Origin: Comamonadaceae bacterium
GTDB lineage: Bacteria > Pseudomonadota > Gammaproteobacteria > Burkholderiales > Burkholderiaceae_C
Assembly (NCBI GenBank): GCA_947454695.1
Contig: CANGMW010000003.1
Location: forward strand, 1-28,927
DNA length: 28,927 nucleotides
Direction: 5' to 3'
How positions within the stretch are numbered: position 1 is the first letter of the stretch; each line of letters opens with the position of its first letter. The notes beneath the pieces are model-generated. The model was not told the DNA's origin and ran no database searches. It worked only from the letters and a program-made list of their open reading frames with translations. Both the position numbers and the translations under genes were made by a program. Shown in pieces: positions 15,414-23,225 of this stretch.

Positions 15414-18158
15414 TCAGGCGAGTTTTCCGTGGCATTGCTTGTATTTTTTACCGCTACCGCAAGGGCAAGGTTCGTTGCGGCCGACGCGTGGAACAGCACT
15501 GACTTGAGTTGCACTGTCCACGGTGGTTTGTACTTCACCGGTTTCAGTGGGCGCCGTGTAGGTCACATTGGCGATGTGCTCAGCTTTGCTCTCCATGGCC
15601 TCGGCGGCTTCTTCCAATTGCTCGCCGGATTGCACACGCACCGTCATCAGTACTTTGGTGACATCGTTTTTCACGGAGTCCAGCAATTGACCGAAGAGCT
15701 CGAACGCTTCGCGCTTGTACTCCTGCTTGGGTTGCTTTTGGGCATAGCCACGCAAATGAATACCTTGGCGCAAGTAGTCCAGTGAACTCAAGTGCTCGCG
15801 CCAGTGGGTATCAATGCTTTGCAGCAAGACCATGCGTTCGAATTGAATAAAGTTTTCAGCACCTACAAGGTCAAGTTTTGCTGCAAACGATTGATTCGCA
15901 GCGCTGTGCACGTGCGACAACACGTCCTCATCCGTGATCGCGCTGGCTTGTTGAACGAAATCCTTGAGATCGAGCTCGATCAGAAACTCCTCGCGCAAAG
16001 CTCTTTCAAGCGCCCCAAGATCCCACTGCTCTTCAACTGACTCTGTAGGAACAAACTGTCGTACCAAGTCAGTCAGGCAACCTTCCCGCAACGCATCAAT
16101 TTGGGCTGAGAGATCAGGTGCATCCAAGATGGCATTGCGCTGCTGGTAAATCACCTTGCGTTGGTCATTGGACACATCGTCGTATTCCAGCAGCTGCTTG
16201 CGGATGTCAAAGTTACGGGCTTCCACCTTGCGCTGTGCGCTTTCAATACTGCGCGTGACGATGCCGGCCTCAATCGCCTCGCCATCGGGCATCTTGAGCC
16301 GCTCCATGATGGCTTTGACACGGTCGCCTGCAAAAATACGCATCAGCGAGTCGTCCAGACTCAAGTAAAACCTTGAAGAGCCCGGGTCACCCTGACGACC
16401 CGAGCGACCGCGCAACTGATTGTCGATACGCCGTGACTCGTGGCGTTCGGTGGCGATGATGCGTAAACCGCCAAGTGATTTAACTTCTTCGTGGTCTTGC
16501 GCCCATTGCGTGCGCAGGGCGGTGATCTTGGCTTGCCGCGTCGCCTCATCCAGTGTGGCGTCCGTCTCAATGGCTTCTGCCGCTTTTTCGATGTTGCCGC
16601 CCAGCACGATGTCGGTTCCGCGCCCCGCCATGTTGGTAGCAATCGTGATCATCTTTGCGCGTCCCGCTTGCGCAATGATGTCGGCTTCGCGCGCATGCTG
16701 TTTGGCATTGAGCACTTGATGCGGCAGTTTTTCTTTGTTGAGTAACTCAGCAATCAACTCTGAATTCTCGATCGATGTGGTGCCCACCAGCACCGGCTGA
16801 CCCCGCTCATGACATTCGCGAATATCCCGAATCGCTGCCTCATATTTTTCTCGGGTGGTTTTGTAGACACGGTCGAGTTGGTCATCGCGGCTGCTCACTC
16901 GGTTGGGCGGAATCACCACCGTTTCGAGGCCGTAAATTTCTTGGAACTCATAGGCCTCGGTGTCGGCCGTTCCGGTCATGCCGGCGAGCTTGTTGTACAA
17001 GCGGAAATAATTTTGGAACGTGATCGACGCCATGGTCTGGTTTTCAGCTTGGATGGCCACGCCTTCCTTGGCTTCGACCGCCTGGTGCAGGCCATCGCTC
17101 CAACGTCGCCCCGTCATCAAGCGTCCGGTGAACTCGTCAACGATCACGATCTCGTCGTTTTGCACTACATAGTGCTGATCACGGTGAAAAAGATGCCGCG
17201 CCCGCAATCCCGCATACAGATGGTGCATCAGCGTGATGTTGGCGGGGTCATACAGGCTGGCGCCCTCGGGCAACAATCCTGCCTCACTCAGGTACTGCTC
17301 GGCGTGTTCGTGACCGCGCTCGGTCAAGAAGACCTGGTGACTTTTCTCGTCGAGGGTGAAATCGCCAGGTTTTGTCACGCCCTCACCCGTACGAGGGTCT
17401 TCCTCGCCTTCTTGGCGGGTCAAGGACGGCACGACTTTGTTGATCGCCACATACATGGCCGTATGGTCCTCGGCCTGACCACTGATGATCAGCGGCGTGC
17501 GCGCCTCATCAATCAAAATGGAGTCCACCTCATCGACAATGGCGTAGTTCAAACCGCGCTGAACCCGGTCCGCCGCCTCGTACACCATGTTGTCACGCAG
17601 GTAGTCAAAACCGTATTCGTTGTTGGTACCGTAGGTGATGTCGGACTTGTACGCAGCCTGCTTTTCTTCGCGCGACATCTGCGGCAAATTGATACCCACC
17701 GACATGCCCAGAAAGTTGTAGAGCTTGCCCATCCAGCGGGCATCCCGGCTGGCTAAGTAATCGTTGACCGTGACCACATGTACACCTTGACCACTCAAGG
17801 CGTTGAGGTAAACCGGCAAAGTGGCGGTGAGCGTTTTTCCTTCGCCCGTTCGCATCTCCGAAATTTTGCCTTTGTGCAAGGACATGCCGCCCATCAACTG
17901 CACATCGAAATGTCGCATCTTCATGACGCGTTTGGAGCCTTCACGCACAACGGCAAAAGCCTCCGGCAATAGCGCGTCCAGGGTTTCGCCTTTGGCGATA
18001 CGGTCCCGGAATTCTTGAGTTTTGCCACGCAAAGCTTCGTCGCTGAGTTTTTCATACTGCGACTCCATCGCATTAATGCGAGTGACACTGCTGCGAAACT
18101 GCTTGAGCAAACGATCGTTACGACTGCCGAAAATTTTGGTGAGGATATTGGTGACCAT
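15414..18158 (-). CDS. secA: Preprotein translocase ATPase SecA
   Basis: Motor that pushes unfolded preproteins through SecYEG. The 914-residue protein starts MVTNILTKIFGSRNDRLLKQ. Walker A is TGEGKT (104-109) and the DEAD-type Walker B is DEVD (209-212), followed by SILIDEARTPLIISG. NBD2 includes TNMAGRGTDIVLGG and RIDNQLRGRSGRQGDPGSS. The C-terminal zinc motif CPCGSGKKYKQCHGK has C898, C900, C909 and H910, used for SecB and lipid contact. An in-frame ATG three codons upstream (18165-18167) is possible; a further TTG at 18218 is unlikely. No secM-like arrest gene is seen between it and the M23 gene; the gap 18159-18344 has only a short inverted repeat. Confidence 0.97.
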   Translation of the reverse strand: MVTNILTKIFGSRNDRLLKQFRSSVTRINAMESQYEKLSDEALRGKTQEFRDRIAKGETLDALLPEAFAVVREGSKRVMKMRHFDVQLMGGMSLHKGKISEMRTGEGKTLTATLPVYLNALSGQGVHVVTVNDYLASRDARWMGKLYNFLGMSVGINLPQMSREEKQAAYKSDITYGTNNEYGFDYLRDNMVYEAADRVQRGLNYAIVDEVDSILIDEARTPLIISGQAEDHTAMYVAINKVVPSLTRQEGEEDPRTGEGVTKPGDFTLDEKSHQVFLTERGHEHAEQYLSEAGLLPEGASLYDPANITLMHHLYAGLRARHLFHRDQHYVVQNDEIVIVDEFTGRLMTGRRWSDGLHQAVEAKEGVAIQAENQTMASITFQNYFRLYNKLAGMTGTADTEAYEFQEIYGLETVVIPPNRVSSRDDQLDRVYKTTREKYEAAIRDIRECHERGQPVLVGTTSIENSELIAELLNKEKLPHQVLNAKQHAREADIIAQAGRAKMITIATNMAGRGTDIVLGGNIEKAAEAIETDATLDEATRQAKITALRTQWAQDHEEVKSLGGLRIIATERHESRRIDNQLRGRSGRQGDPGSSRFYLSLDDSLMRIFAGDRVKAIMERLKMPDGEAIEAGIVTRSIESAQRKVEARNFDIRKQLLEYDDVSNDQRKVIYQQRNAILDAPDLSAQIDALREGCLTDLVRQFVPTESVEEQWDLGALERALREEFLIELDLKDFVQQASAITDEDVLSHVHSAANQSFAAKLDLVGAENFIQFERMVLLQSIDTHWREHLSSLDYLRQGIHLRGYAQKQPKQEYKREAFELFGQLLDSVKNDVTKVLMTVRVQSGEQLEEAAEAMESKAEHIANVTYTAPTETGEVQTTVDSATQVSAVPRVGRNEPCPCGSGKKYKQCHGKLA

Positions 18159-18233
18159 GAATGCCATACCGAACCACAGCTTGCAAGGCAAACTGCAGGA
18201 CGCGCAATCCTTTTTCAATCAAAGTGAATGAAT

Positions 18234-18256
18234 GTTGCCGCCAGCATGACGGCAAC
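18234..18256. other. Inverted repeat upstream of secA
   Basis: GTTGCCG (18234-18240) and CGGCAAC (18250-18256) form a 7-bp stem with a 9-base loop in the 186-base gap between the M23 peptidase gene and secA. There is no U-tract on the - strand after it. It could be a weak terminator for the M23 gene or part of the secA leader; function is open. Confidence 0.35.
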
Positions 18257-18344
18257 CGCTCGAGCAGCCTCAAAGACTGACTCCAGCTAGCCCTTTATTC
18301 TACCTTTGCAAGCCCACAAACGGCCTGAAGGCAACAGGTCAGGT

Positions 18345-19298
18345 TTATTGAACGCGAGCAGCAGCCACCGGGTAACTCACGGGTGCCGCAGCGGTGCGGT
18401 TGGCATAAAGGAATTTGCGAGGATCTTGGGGAACGCCACTGATAAGTACTTCAAAATGCAGATGCGGCCCGGTCGAACGGCCAGTCGTTCCGACCTCGGC
18501 AATTTTCTGCCCCCGTTTGATCAAATCACCTTTCTTGACCACCACCCGCGAGGCATGCGCATAACGGGTGATCAAATCTTTGCCATGGTCGATCTCAACC
18601 ATATTGCCGAAATCAGGTGTGTTTTCCTGGGTCACCACCACGCCACCAGCCGCAGCCAATATATTGGTCCCTGTGACGGCCTGAAAATCCAATCCGGTAT
18701 GCAATGCATTACGACCTGTAAACGGGTCAATGCGCCAGCCATAACTGGAGCCCAGACTCCCCTGCGCAACCGGCAGTTGGGTTGGCACCATCATGGACCG
18801 TACTTTTTGCTCAAACAACCGGGACTCCATGAGTTCAAAGACGTCCGTGCGCTGATCACTGATTTTGTCCAAATCAGCCAAGGTACTCTGCAATTCCTCC
18901 ATGCTCAATGGACGCGCGCCAACCAGAGCGCCACCCTGTCCGGGTTTGAGCTTTATGTCATTGGGATTGATGCCAGCCAAGCCAGACACGCGCTCCCCCA
19001 AGGACTCCAATTGCTGCATTTTGGCCTGCATCTCGCCGAGCCGTTTGGCCATGACATCAATGTTCTCTCGCATGATGCGGTCCCGCTGGGCAAATTCATC
19101 CCGCACAACCAGCCGGACTAAATCACCAACGACAGGCCAACCCTCACGGGCCCCTTTGAGAAACACCCAATGGTAGATGCCTACTGCCATCAAAACAAAG
19201 ACGATGGACATGCTCAATCCCACCAGCAGCAATTTCGTACCGGTCAAATGAATCGCACGACTTTTGGCCAACCAGGCATCCGTGATAATCAATTGCAT
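18345..19298 (-). CDS. Membrane-anchored M23 (LytM-type) metallopeptidase
   Basis: Predicted murein endopeptidase or LytM regulator acting in the periplasm. The 317-residue protein has a single transmembrane segment at about 22-45 (LLLVGLSMSIVFVLMAVGIY), a coiled-coil-like stretch at about 66-105 (RDEFAQRDRIMRENIDVMAK), and a C-terminal peptidase M23 domain (about 185-295). Zinc ligands are seen as H200-x3-D204 (HTGLD), H248 (YAHAS) and the H279-L-H281 motif (GPHLHFEV), so the active site looks complete. GGAGG stands 5 bases before the ATG at 19296-19298, which decides this start over one five codons upstream. It is upstream of secA on the same strand and divergent from dciA. It could cleave peptide cross-links itself or act on amidases. 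Confidence 0.9.
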   Translation of the reverse strand: MQLIITDAWLAKSRAIHLTGTKLLLVGLSMSIVFVLMAVGIYHWVFLKGAREGWPVVGDLVRLVVRDEFAQRDRIMRENIDVMAKRLGEMQAKMQQLESLGERVSGLAGINPNDIKLKPGQGGALVGARPLSMEELQSTLADLDKISDQRTDVFELMESRLFEQKVRSMMVPTQLPVAQGSLGSSYGWRIDPFTGRNALHTGLDFQAVTGTNILAAAGGVVVTQENTPDFGNMVEIDHGKDLITRYAHASRVVVKKGDLIKRGQKIAEVGTTGRSTGPHLHFEVLISGVPQDPRKFLYANRTAAAPVSYPVAAARVQ

Positions 19299-19321
19299 CT
19301 CAACCTCCAACAACTTAACAT
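19293..19321 (+). promoter_or_regulatory. Candidate promoter for dciA
   Basis: TTGCAT (19293-19298) and TAACAT (19316-19321) are 17 bases apart on the + strand. The predicted transcription start at about 19328 coincides with the A of the dciA ATG, implying a leaderless message. The -35 overlaps the start codon of the divergent M23 gene. Confidence 0.45.
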
Positions 19322-19327
19322 TTATAT

Positions 19328-19639
19328 ATGAACCGTCGCGCCAATGCAGTGACGCTGATGCAAGCTACGCAGGGCTCCCCTGCACTGGCTCGCTTAGTGG
19401 ACCTCAGTAAAGAATCGGTGTCGCGACTCAAGGCGGTTGAATCCATGATACCGACCAACCTCTTTTCTGCCATCACCGCGGGCCCCATCGAAGGGCCCGT
19501 TTGGTGTCTGATTGTTCAAAGCAATGCGGCGGCAGCCAAATTGCGACAACTGCTGCCTGGGCTGCAGGCGCATTTGCAAAGCAGGGGGTGGGAGGTTACC
19601 TCAATTCGGCTAAAGATCCAAATGGACCCAAAGCGCTAG
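19328..19639 (+). CDS. dciA: DciA-type (DUF721) replicative helicase loader candidate
   Basis: DciA is the helicase-loading factor used by most bacteria that lack DnaC; it interacts with DnaB. The 103-residue protein starts MNRRANAVTLMQATQGSPAL and is a small basic alpha/beta domain. LKAVESMIPTNLFSAITAGP followed by WCLIVQSNAAAAKLRQLLPG is the DUF721 core; it lacks the long C-terminal extension seen in some DciA proteins. Position opposite an M23 gene and next to secA is a recurring betaproteobacterial arrangement. No ribosome binding site precedes the ATG; see the promoter entry. The family call is good; helicase loading by this particular short version is inferred. Confidence 0.75.
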   Translation: MNRRANAVTLMQATQGSPALARLVDLSKESVSRLKAVESMIPTNLFSAITAGPIEGPVWCLIVQSNAAAAKLRQLLPGLQAHLQSRGWEVTSIRLKIQMDPKR

Positions 19640-19666
19640 AACCCAGGCTTTTGCAGTTTAAAGATG

Positions 19667-19742
19667 TGGTGCCGATTGTCGGAATCGAACTGACGACCTA
19701 CCGCTTACAAGGCGGTTGCTCTACCAACTGAGCTAAATCGGC
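19667..19742 (-). tRNA. tRNA-Thr (anticodon TGT)
   Basis: On the - strand the 76-base sequence has acceptor stem GCCGATT pairing with AATCGGC, then A and an encoded CCA (complement of 19667-19669). The anticodon stem ACCGC/GCGGT encloses CTTGTAA with anticodon TGT at the complement of 19707-19709, reading ACA (and other ACN) threonine codons. The D-arm region GCTCAGTTGGTAGAGC and T-loop GTTCGATTC are canonical. It lies 41 bases after sspB and converges on dciA. Confidence 0.97.
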
Positions 19743-19750
19743 ACAAATTC

Positions 19751-19756
19751 ATTTTA
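19751..19756 (-). promoter_or_regulatory. Candidate -10 element for tRNA-Thr
   Basis: TAAAAT on the - strand ends 8 bases before the mature tRNA 5' end, so transcription would begin only about 2-3 bases upstream of it. No good -35 hexamer is found. The tRNA could instead be transcribed with sspA-sspB. Confidence 0.3.
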
Positions 19757-19783
19757 CTTCAGCGCCCAATCTGCGCCGAGACG

Positions 19784-20281
19784 TTATTTGACCCGCTTGA
19801 GGGCGGGTCGCACACCAGGGTCTGGGCGCGGCGGCTCTGGCTCATGGTCTGCGTCAATATGCGCCACGGGCGCGAGCTGCAACACGGGGGGCTCGCTGCG
19901 CACAGGCTTTGCCAGCAAATTCGTCTCGCCCTTGAGTGCCTCATTTCGTTGCAAATCTGACGCATCCATGGGAAACGCCATGCCTTGCCCGTTCTCACGG
20001 GCATAAATGGCCAGCACCCGATTCATGGGAACATAAATTTCGCGGGCCACACCTGAAAACCTCGCCTTGAAGGCGATGTAGTCATTGTCCAGCTTTAAGT
20101 CACCTGTGGCATCCAAGCCAATGTTGAGAACGATTTCGCCATTCTTCACATGTTCCATGGGTACAGTGACGGTTTCGTCCACTTGCACCGACACATAGGG
20201 CGTGAGCCCGTTGTCGGTACACCACTCATAAAGCGCCCGCAGCAAATAGGGCCGGGTCGAAGTCGTCGTCAAAGCATCCAT
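19784..20281 (-). CDS. sspB: ClpXP specificity-enhancing factor SspB
   Basis: Adaptor that delivers ssrA-tagged proteins to ClpXP. The 165-residue protein begins MDALTTTSTRPYLLRALYEW and contains TPYVSVQVDETVTVPMEHVK and FSGVAREIYVPMNRVLAIYA, the conserved tag-binding fold. The linker after about residue 110 is poorly conserved, and the basic C-terminal end (GVRPALKRVK) corresponds to the short ClpX-binding peptide in the family. The ATG at 20279-20281 is preferred to a TTG two codons upstream. It is 21 bases downstream of sspA on the same strand, the usual pair. Confidence 0.94.
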   Translation of the reverse strand: MDALTTTSTRPYLLRALYEWCTDNGLTPYVSVQVDETVTVPMEHVKNGEIVLNIGLDATGDLKLDNDYIAFKARFSGVAREIYVPMNRVLAIYARENGQGMAFPMDASDLQRNEALKGETNLLAKPVRSEPPVLQLAPVAHIDADHEPEPPRPDPGVRPALKRVK

Positions 20282-20302
20282 GTTCAAGCCAGCCCGTCCG
20301 AC

Positions 20303-20914
20303 TTATTTACGCATGACTTTCTCAGACGGCGTCAGCGCTTCAATATAGGCGGGGCGCGAGAAAATACGCTCGGCATATTTGAGCAAGGGTGCAGCGTTTT
20401 TGCTGAGCTCAATGCCGTAGTAGTCCAGTCGCCACAACAGCGGGGCGATAGCAACATCCAGCATGGAGAAGTTTTCACCCAGCATGAACTTGTTCTTCAA
20501 AAACACGGGTGCCAACTGGGTCAGGCGATCGCGGATGTGTGCACGCGCTTTTTCCAGAGCTTTGTCATTGTTTTTAGAGGCGCGCGATTCCAAGGTGGAA
20601 ACGTGCACAAACAGTTCTTTTTCGAAATTCAAGAGAAACAAACGCACACGTGCACGGTCCACCGGGTCACCGGGCATCAATTGCGGATGCGGGAAGCGTT
20701 CGTCGATGTACTCGTTGATGATGTTGGACTCATACAGAATCAGGTCGCGCTCGACCAGAATCGGCACCTGCCCATAAGGGTTCATGACATTGATGTCTTC
20801 AGGCTTGTTGTAAAGATCGACATCACGGATTTCAAAATCCATGCCTTTTTCAAACAATACAAAGCGGCAGCGGTGGGAAAAAGGGCAGGTTGTACCTGAA
20901 TACAGCACCATCAT
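20303..20914 (-). CDS. sspA: Stringent starvation protein A (GST-fold)
   Basis: RNA polymerase-associated protein that modulates transcription in starvation and stress. The 203-residue protein has a thioredoxin-like N-terminal domain (MMVLYSGTTCPFSHRCRFVL) and a helical GST C-terminal domain (about 85-200). YGQVPILVERDLILYESNII is the typical GST-family segment. It is assigned to SspA rather than to a glutathione transferase because of its pairing with sspB and the overall similarity. AGGAG lies 8 bases before the ATG at 20912-20914; a second ATG follows at once. Only 24 bases separate the start from the pet operon terminator. Confidence 0.93.
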   Translation of the reverse strand: MMVLYSGTTCPFSHRCRFVLFEKGMDFEIRDVDLYNKPEDINVMNPYGQVPILVERDLILYESNIINEYIDERFPHPQLMPGDPVDRARVRLFLLNFEKELFVHVSTLESRASKNNDKALEKARAHIRDRLTQLAPVFLKNKFMLGENFSMLDVAIAPLLWRLDYYGIELSKNAAPLLKYAERIFSRPAYIEALTPSEKVMRK

Positions 20915-20934
20915 GATGGGGACTCCTATAAATC

Positions 20935-20966
20935 AAAAAGAGTGGGTGCAAAGCGCAACCCACTCT
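20935..20966 (-). terminator. Intrinsic terminator after petC
   Basis: AGAGTGGGT (20939-20947) and ACCCACTCT (20958-20966) form a perfect 9-bp stem, extended inward by GC pairs with one bulge. On the - strand the hairpin is followed by a run of five T residues (complement of 20935-20939). It should end petABC transcripts, yet lies just before sspA on the same strand. Confidence 0.75.
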
Positions 20967-21023
20967 GAGCAACCCGGATACATCGCCTTGCGGGAGTACC
21001 CGTGTTGAAATATCGCAACGTGA

Positions 21024-21785
21024 TTACTTGACGTCTTTCCAGTAGGAAGCGTTCAAGCGCCATGTCACCACGGTCAACATGAGCAGGAAAATAAGAACCC
21101 AAACGCCTACACGGATACGCGTGTTTTGAGCGGGCTCCCCCATCCACTGCATGTAGTTGACCAGATCGCCAACGGCTTGATCATACTGGAGCGGGTTCAT
21201 GGTGCCGGGGGTAATCTGCTCCCAGCCCTTAAACACCTTCACTTCGTGACCGTGCTCTTCCTTCACCTCGTACACCGGGCGACGTTTACCTTGCAGTTCC
21301 CACAACACATGGGGCATGCCCACATTGGGGAAGGCCAGGTTGTTCCAACCCGTGGCTTTGGTGTCATCCGGATAGTAGGTGCGCAAATACGTGTACAGGT
21401 AATCTGCACCGGAGCCTTGGCCGGGGGCTGCACGCGAACGGGCAATCACCGACAGATCAGGCGGGTTGGCGCCAAACCAGCCTTTGGCCTGCTTGGGGTC
21501 AATGGCCGCCTTCATGGTGTCGCCCACCTTATCGGTGGCAAACAGCAAGTTGTCCTTGATCTGCTCGGTGGTGAACCCGATGTCCTGCAGGCGGTTGTAG
21601 CGCATGTAAGCGGCAGAGTGGCAATTCAAGCAGTAATTGACAAACAACTTAGCGCCGTTTTGCAAAGAAGCTTTGTTGCTCAAATCCACGGGCGCTTTGT
21701 CCCAAGCAATGCTGTCGCCACTGTTGGCTTGCACGCCCGCCGCCGCACCCAGCGACAAGATCAGTCCGAGAATAAGTTTTTTCAT
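21024..21785 (-). CDS. petC: Ubiquinol-cytochrome c reductase cytochrome c1 subunit
   Basis: Accepts electrons from the Rieske protein and passes them to soluble cytochrome c in the bc1 complex. The 253-residue protein has a Sec signal peptide (MKKLILGLILSLGAAAGVQA), the haem c site CLNCH (C52, C55, H56 in NYCLNCHSAAYMRY), and a C-terminal membrane anchor (VGVWVLIFLLMLTVVTWRL). A methionine in the C-terminal third (GTMNP or NYMQWM region) should be the sixth haem ligand, but which one is not settled by eye. A longer frame starts ten codons upstream but the signal peptide begins at MKK. It is 16 bases downstream of petB. Confidence 0.95.
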   Translation of the reverse strand: MKKLILGLILSLGAAAGVQANSGDSIAWDKAPVDLSNKASLQNGAKLFVNYCLNCHSAAYMRYNRLQDIGFTTEQIKDNLLFATDKVGDTMKAAIDPKQAKGWFGANPPDLSVIARSRAAPGQGSGADYLYTYLRTYYPDDTKATGWNNLAFPNVGMPHVLWELQGKRRPVYEVKEEHGHEVKVFKGWEQITPGTMNPLQYDQAVGDLVNYMQWMGEPAQNTRIRVGVWVLIFLLMLTVVTWRLNASYWKDVK

Positions 21786-21801
21786 GTTTCTTGACTCCAG
21801 C

Positions 21802-23214
21802 TCAGTGGGCTGCAAAGGTAACGCGACTGGGTACCGGCTTGGTCTGACCCAGACGGCTCCACCAGGGCATCAGCAGGAAAAAGCCAAAATAGAACAGGGT
21901 GCCCACTTGGGACACGCGCTCACCTACCGGGGACGGGGGCTGCACACCGAGGTAAGCCAGCACCACAAAGTTGATCACGAAAATACCGTAGAGGTACTTG
22001 TGCCAATCCGGACGGTAGCGAATGGATTTCACACCGCAGTTGTCCAGCCATGGCAGGAAGAACAGGATGACCACGGCGCCACCCATCACGACGACACCCC
22101 AGAACTTGGCATCGATCGCCAGCATCAAGAATGACACCGCAACAGCCGCACCCACAACCACCAGCTTGGCTACCTGCGGCAGCTTGAACTTAACCACTGC
22201 CAGAACCGCAGCGCCCAGAACGCAAGCAATCAGCGCGTACATCATCTCGCTGGTGATGGCACGCAACATGGAGTAGTAAGGCGTGAAGTACCAGACGGGT
22301 GCAATGTGCGCAGGCGTTTTGAGCGGATCAGCCGGGATGAAGTTGTTGTACTCCAAGGCGTAGCCACCGAACTCAGGCGCGAAAAACACAATCGCGGTGA
22401 ACACCATCAAAAACACGCTCACGCCAAAAATGTCATGGACGGTGTAGTAGGGATGGAAAGGAATGCCGTCCAGCGGGTGGCCTTTAGCATCTTTGGGGGC
22501 ATTCGGCGCTTTGATCTCGACACCGTCGGGGTTGTTGGAGCCCACATCGTGCAGCGCCATCAAGTGCGCGACCACCAGACCCAAGAGCACCAAGGGCACG
22601 GCGATCACGTGGAAGCTGAAGAAGCGGTTGAGCGTCGCGTCGCCTACCACATAGTCGCCACGGATCAGCAAAGCCAGATCAGGGCCGACAAAAGGAATGG
22701 CGGCAAACAAGTTCACGATCACCTGAGCGCCCCAATAGCTCATCTGGCCCCAGGGGAGCAAATAGCCCATGAAGGCCTCGGCCATCAGGCACAAGAAAAT
22801 GGCACAGCCAAACAGCCAGACCAGCTCGCGCGGCTTGCGGTAGCTGCCGTACATCAGACCACGGAACATGTGCAGGTAGACCACCACGAAAAAGGCAGAA
22901 GCACCGGTGGAGTGCATGTAGCGGATCAACCAGCCCCACGGCACATCACGCATGATGTATTCCACAGAACCAAACGCCAAAGCGGCATCAGGTTTGTAGT
23001 GCATGGTCAGGAAAATGCCCGTGACGATCTGGATGACCAGCACCAGCATCGACAGCGCACCGAACATGTACCAAACATTGAAATTCTTTGGCGCGTAGTA
23101 CTCCGACATATGGACCTTGTAGGCCGAAAATGCCGTAGGCAACCGGTTTTCAAACCAGTTGGTGAGTTTTTCGCCAGTGCTGGCGTTGGGGGAAACTTCC
23201 TTGAATTCAGCCAT
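21802..23214 (-). CDS. petB: Ubiquinol-cytochrome c reductase cytochrome b
   Basis: Membrane core of the bc1 complex, holding two b haems and both quinone sites. The 470-residue protein begins MAEFKEVSPNASTGEKLTNW. The haem ligands are H101 and H115 (x13) for one pair and H202 and H217 (x14) for the other. The Qo loop reads PVWY at about 306-309 where many enzymes have PEWY. It covers both the N-terminal b6-like half and the C-terminal subunit IV-like half, so it is a full-length fused cytochrome b. The order petA-petB-petC with 11- and 16-base gaps marks one operon. Confidence 0.96.
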   Translation of the reverse strand: MAEFKEVSPNASTGEKLTNWFENRLPTAFSAYKVHMSEYYAPKNFNVWYMFGALSMLVLVIQIVTGIFLTMHYKPDAALAFGSVEYIMRDVPWGWLIRYMHSTGASAFFVVVYLHMFRGLMYGSYRKPRELVWLFGCAIFLCLMAEAFMGYLLPWGQMSYWGAQVIVNLFAAIPFVGPDLALLIRGDYVVGDATLNRFFSFHVIAVPLVLLGLVVAHLMALHDVGSNNPDGVEIKAPNAPKDAKGHPLDGIPFHPYYTVHDIFGVSVFLMVFTAIVFFAPEFGGYALEYNNFIPADPLKTPAHIAPVWYFTPYYSMLRAITSEMMYALIACVLGAAVLAVVKFKLPQVAKLVVVGAAVAVSFLMLAIDAKFWGVVVMGGAVVILFFLPWLDNCGVKSIRYRPDWHKYLYGIFVINFVVLAYLGVQPPSPVGERVSQVGTLFYFGFFLLMPWWSRLGQTKPVPSRVTFAAH

Positions 23215-23225
23215 GATGTTTTACC

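Noticed and set aside
15398..15538. Longer argJ starting inside secA
   Set aside because: The extra 47 residues overlap the secA C-terminus in another frame and are not ArgJ-like.
16809..17756. Long open frame opposite secA (315 codons)
   Set aside because: It lies antisense to a conserved gene and has no recognisable domain; such frames are common in GC-rich coding DNA.
18159..18218. N-terminal extension of secA or a small cysteine peptide (MKKDCASCSLPCKLWFGMAF)
   Set aside because: It begins with TTG, and the family start is MVTNILTKIF; the cysteines probably arise by chance.
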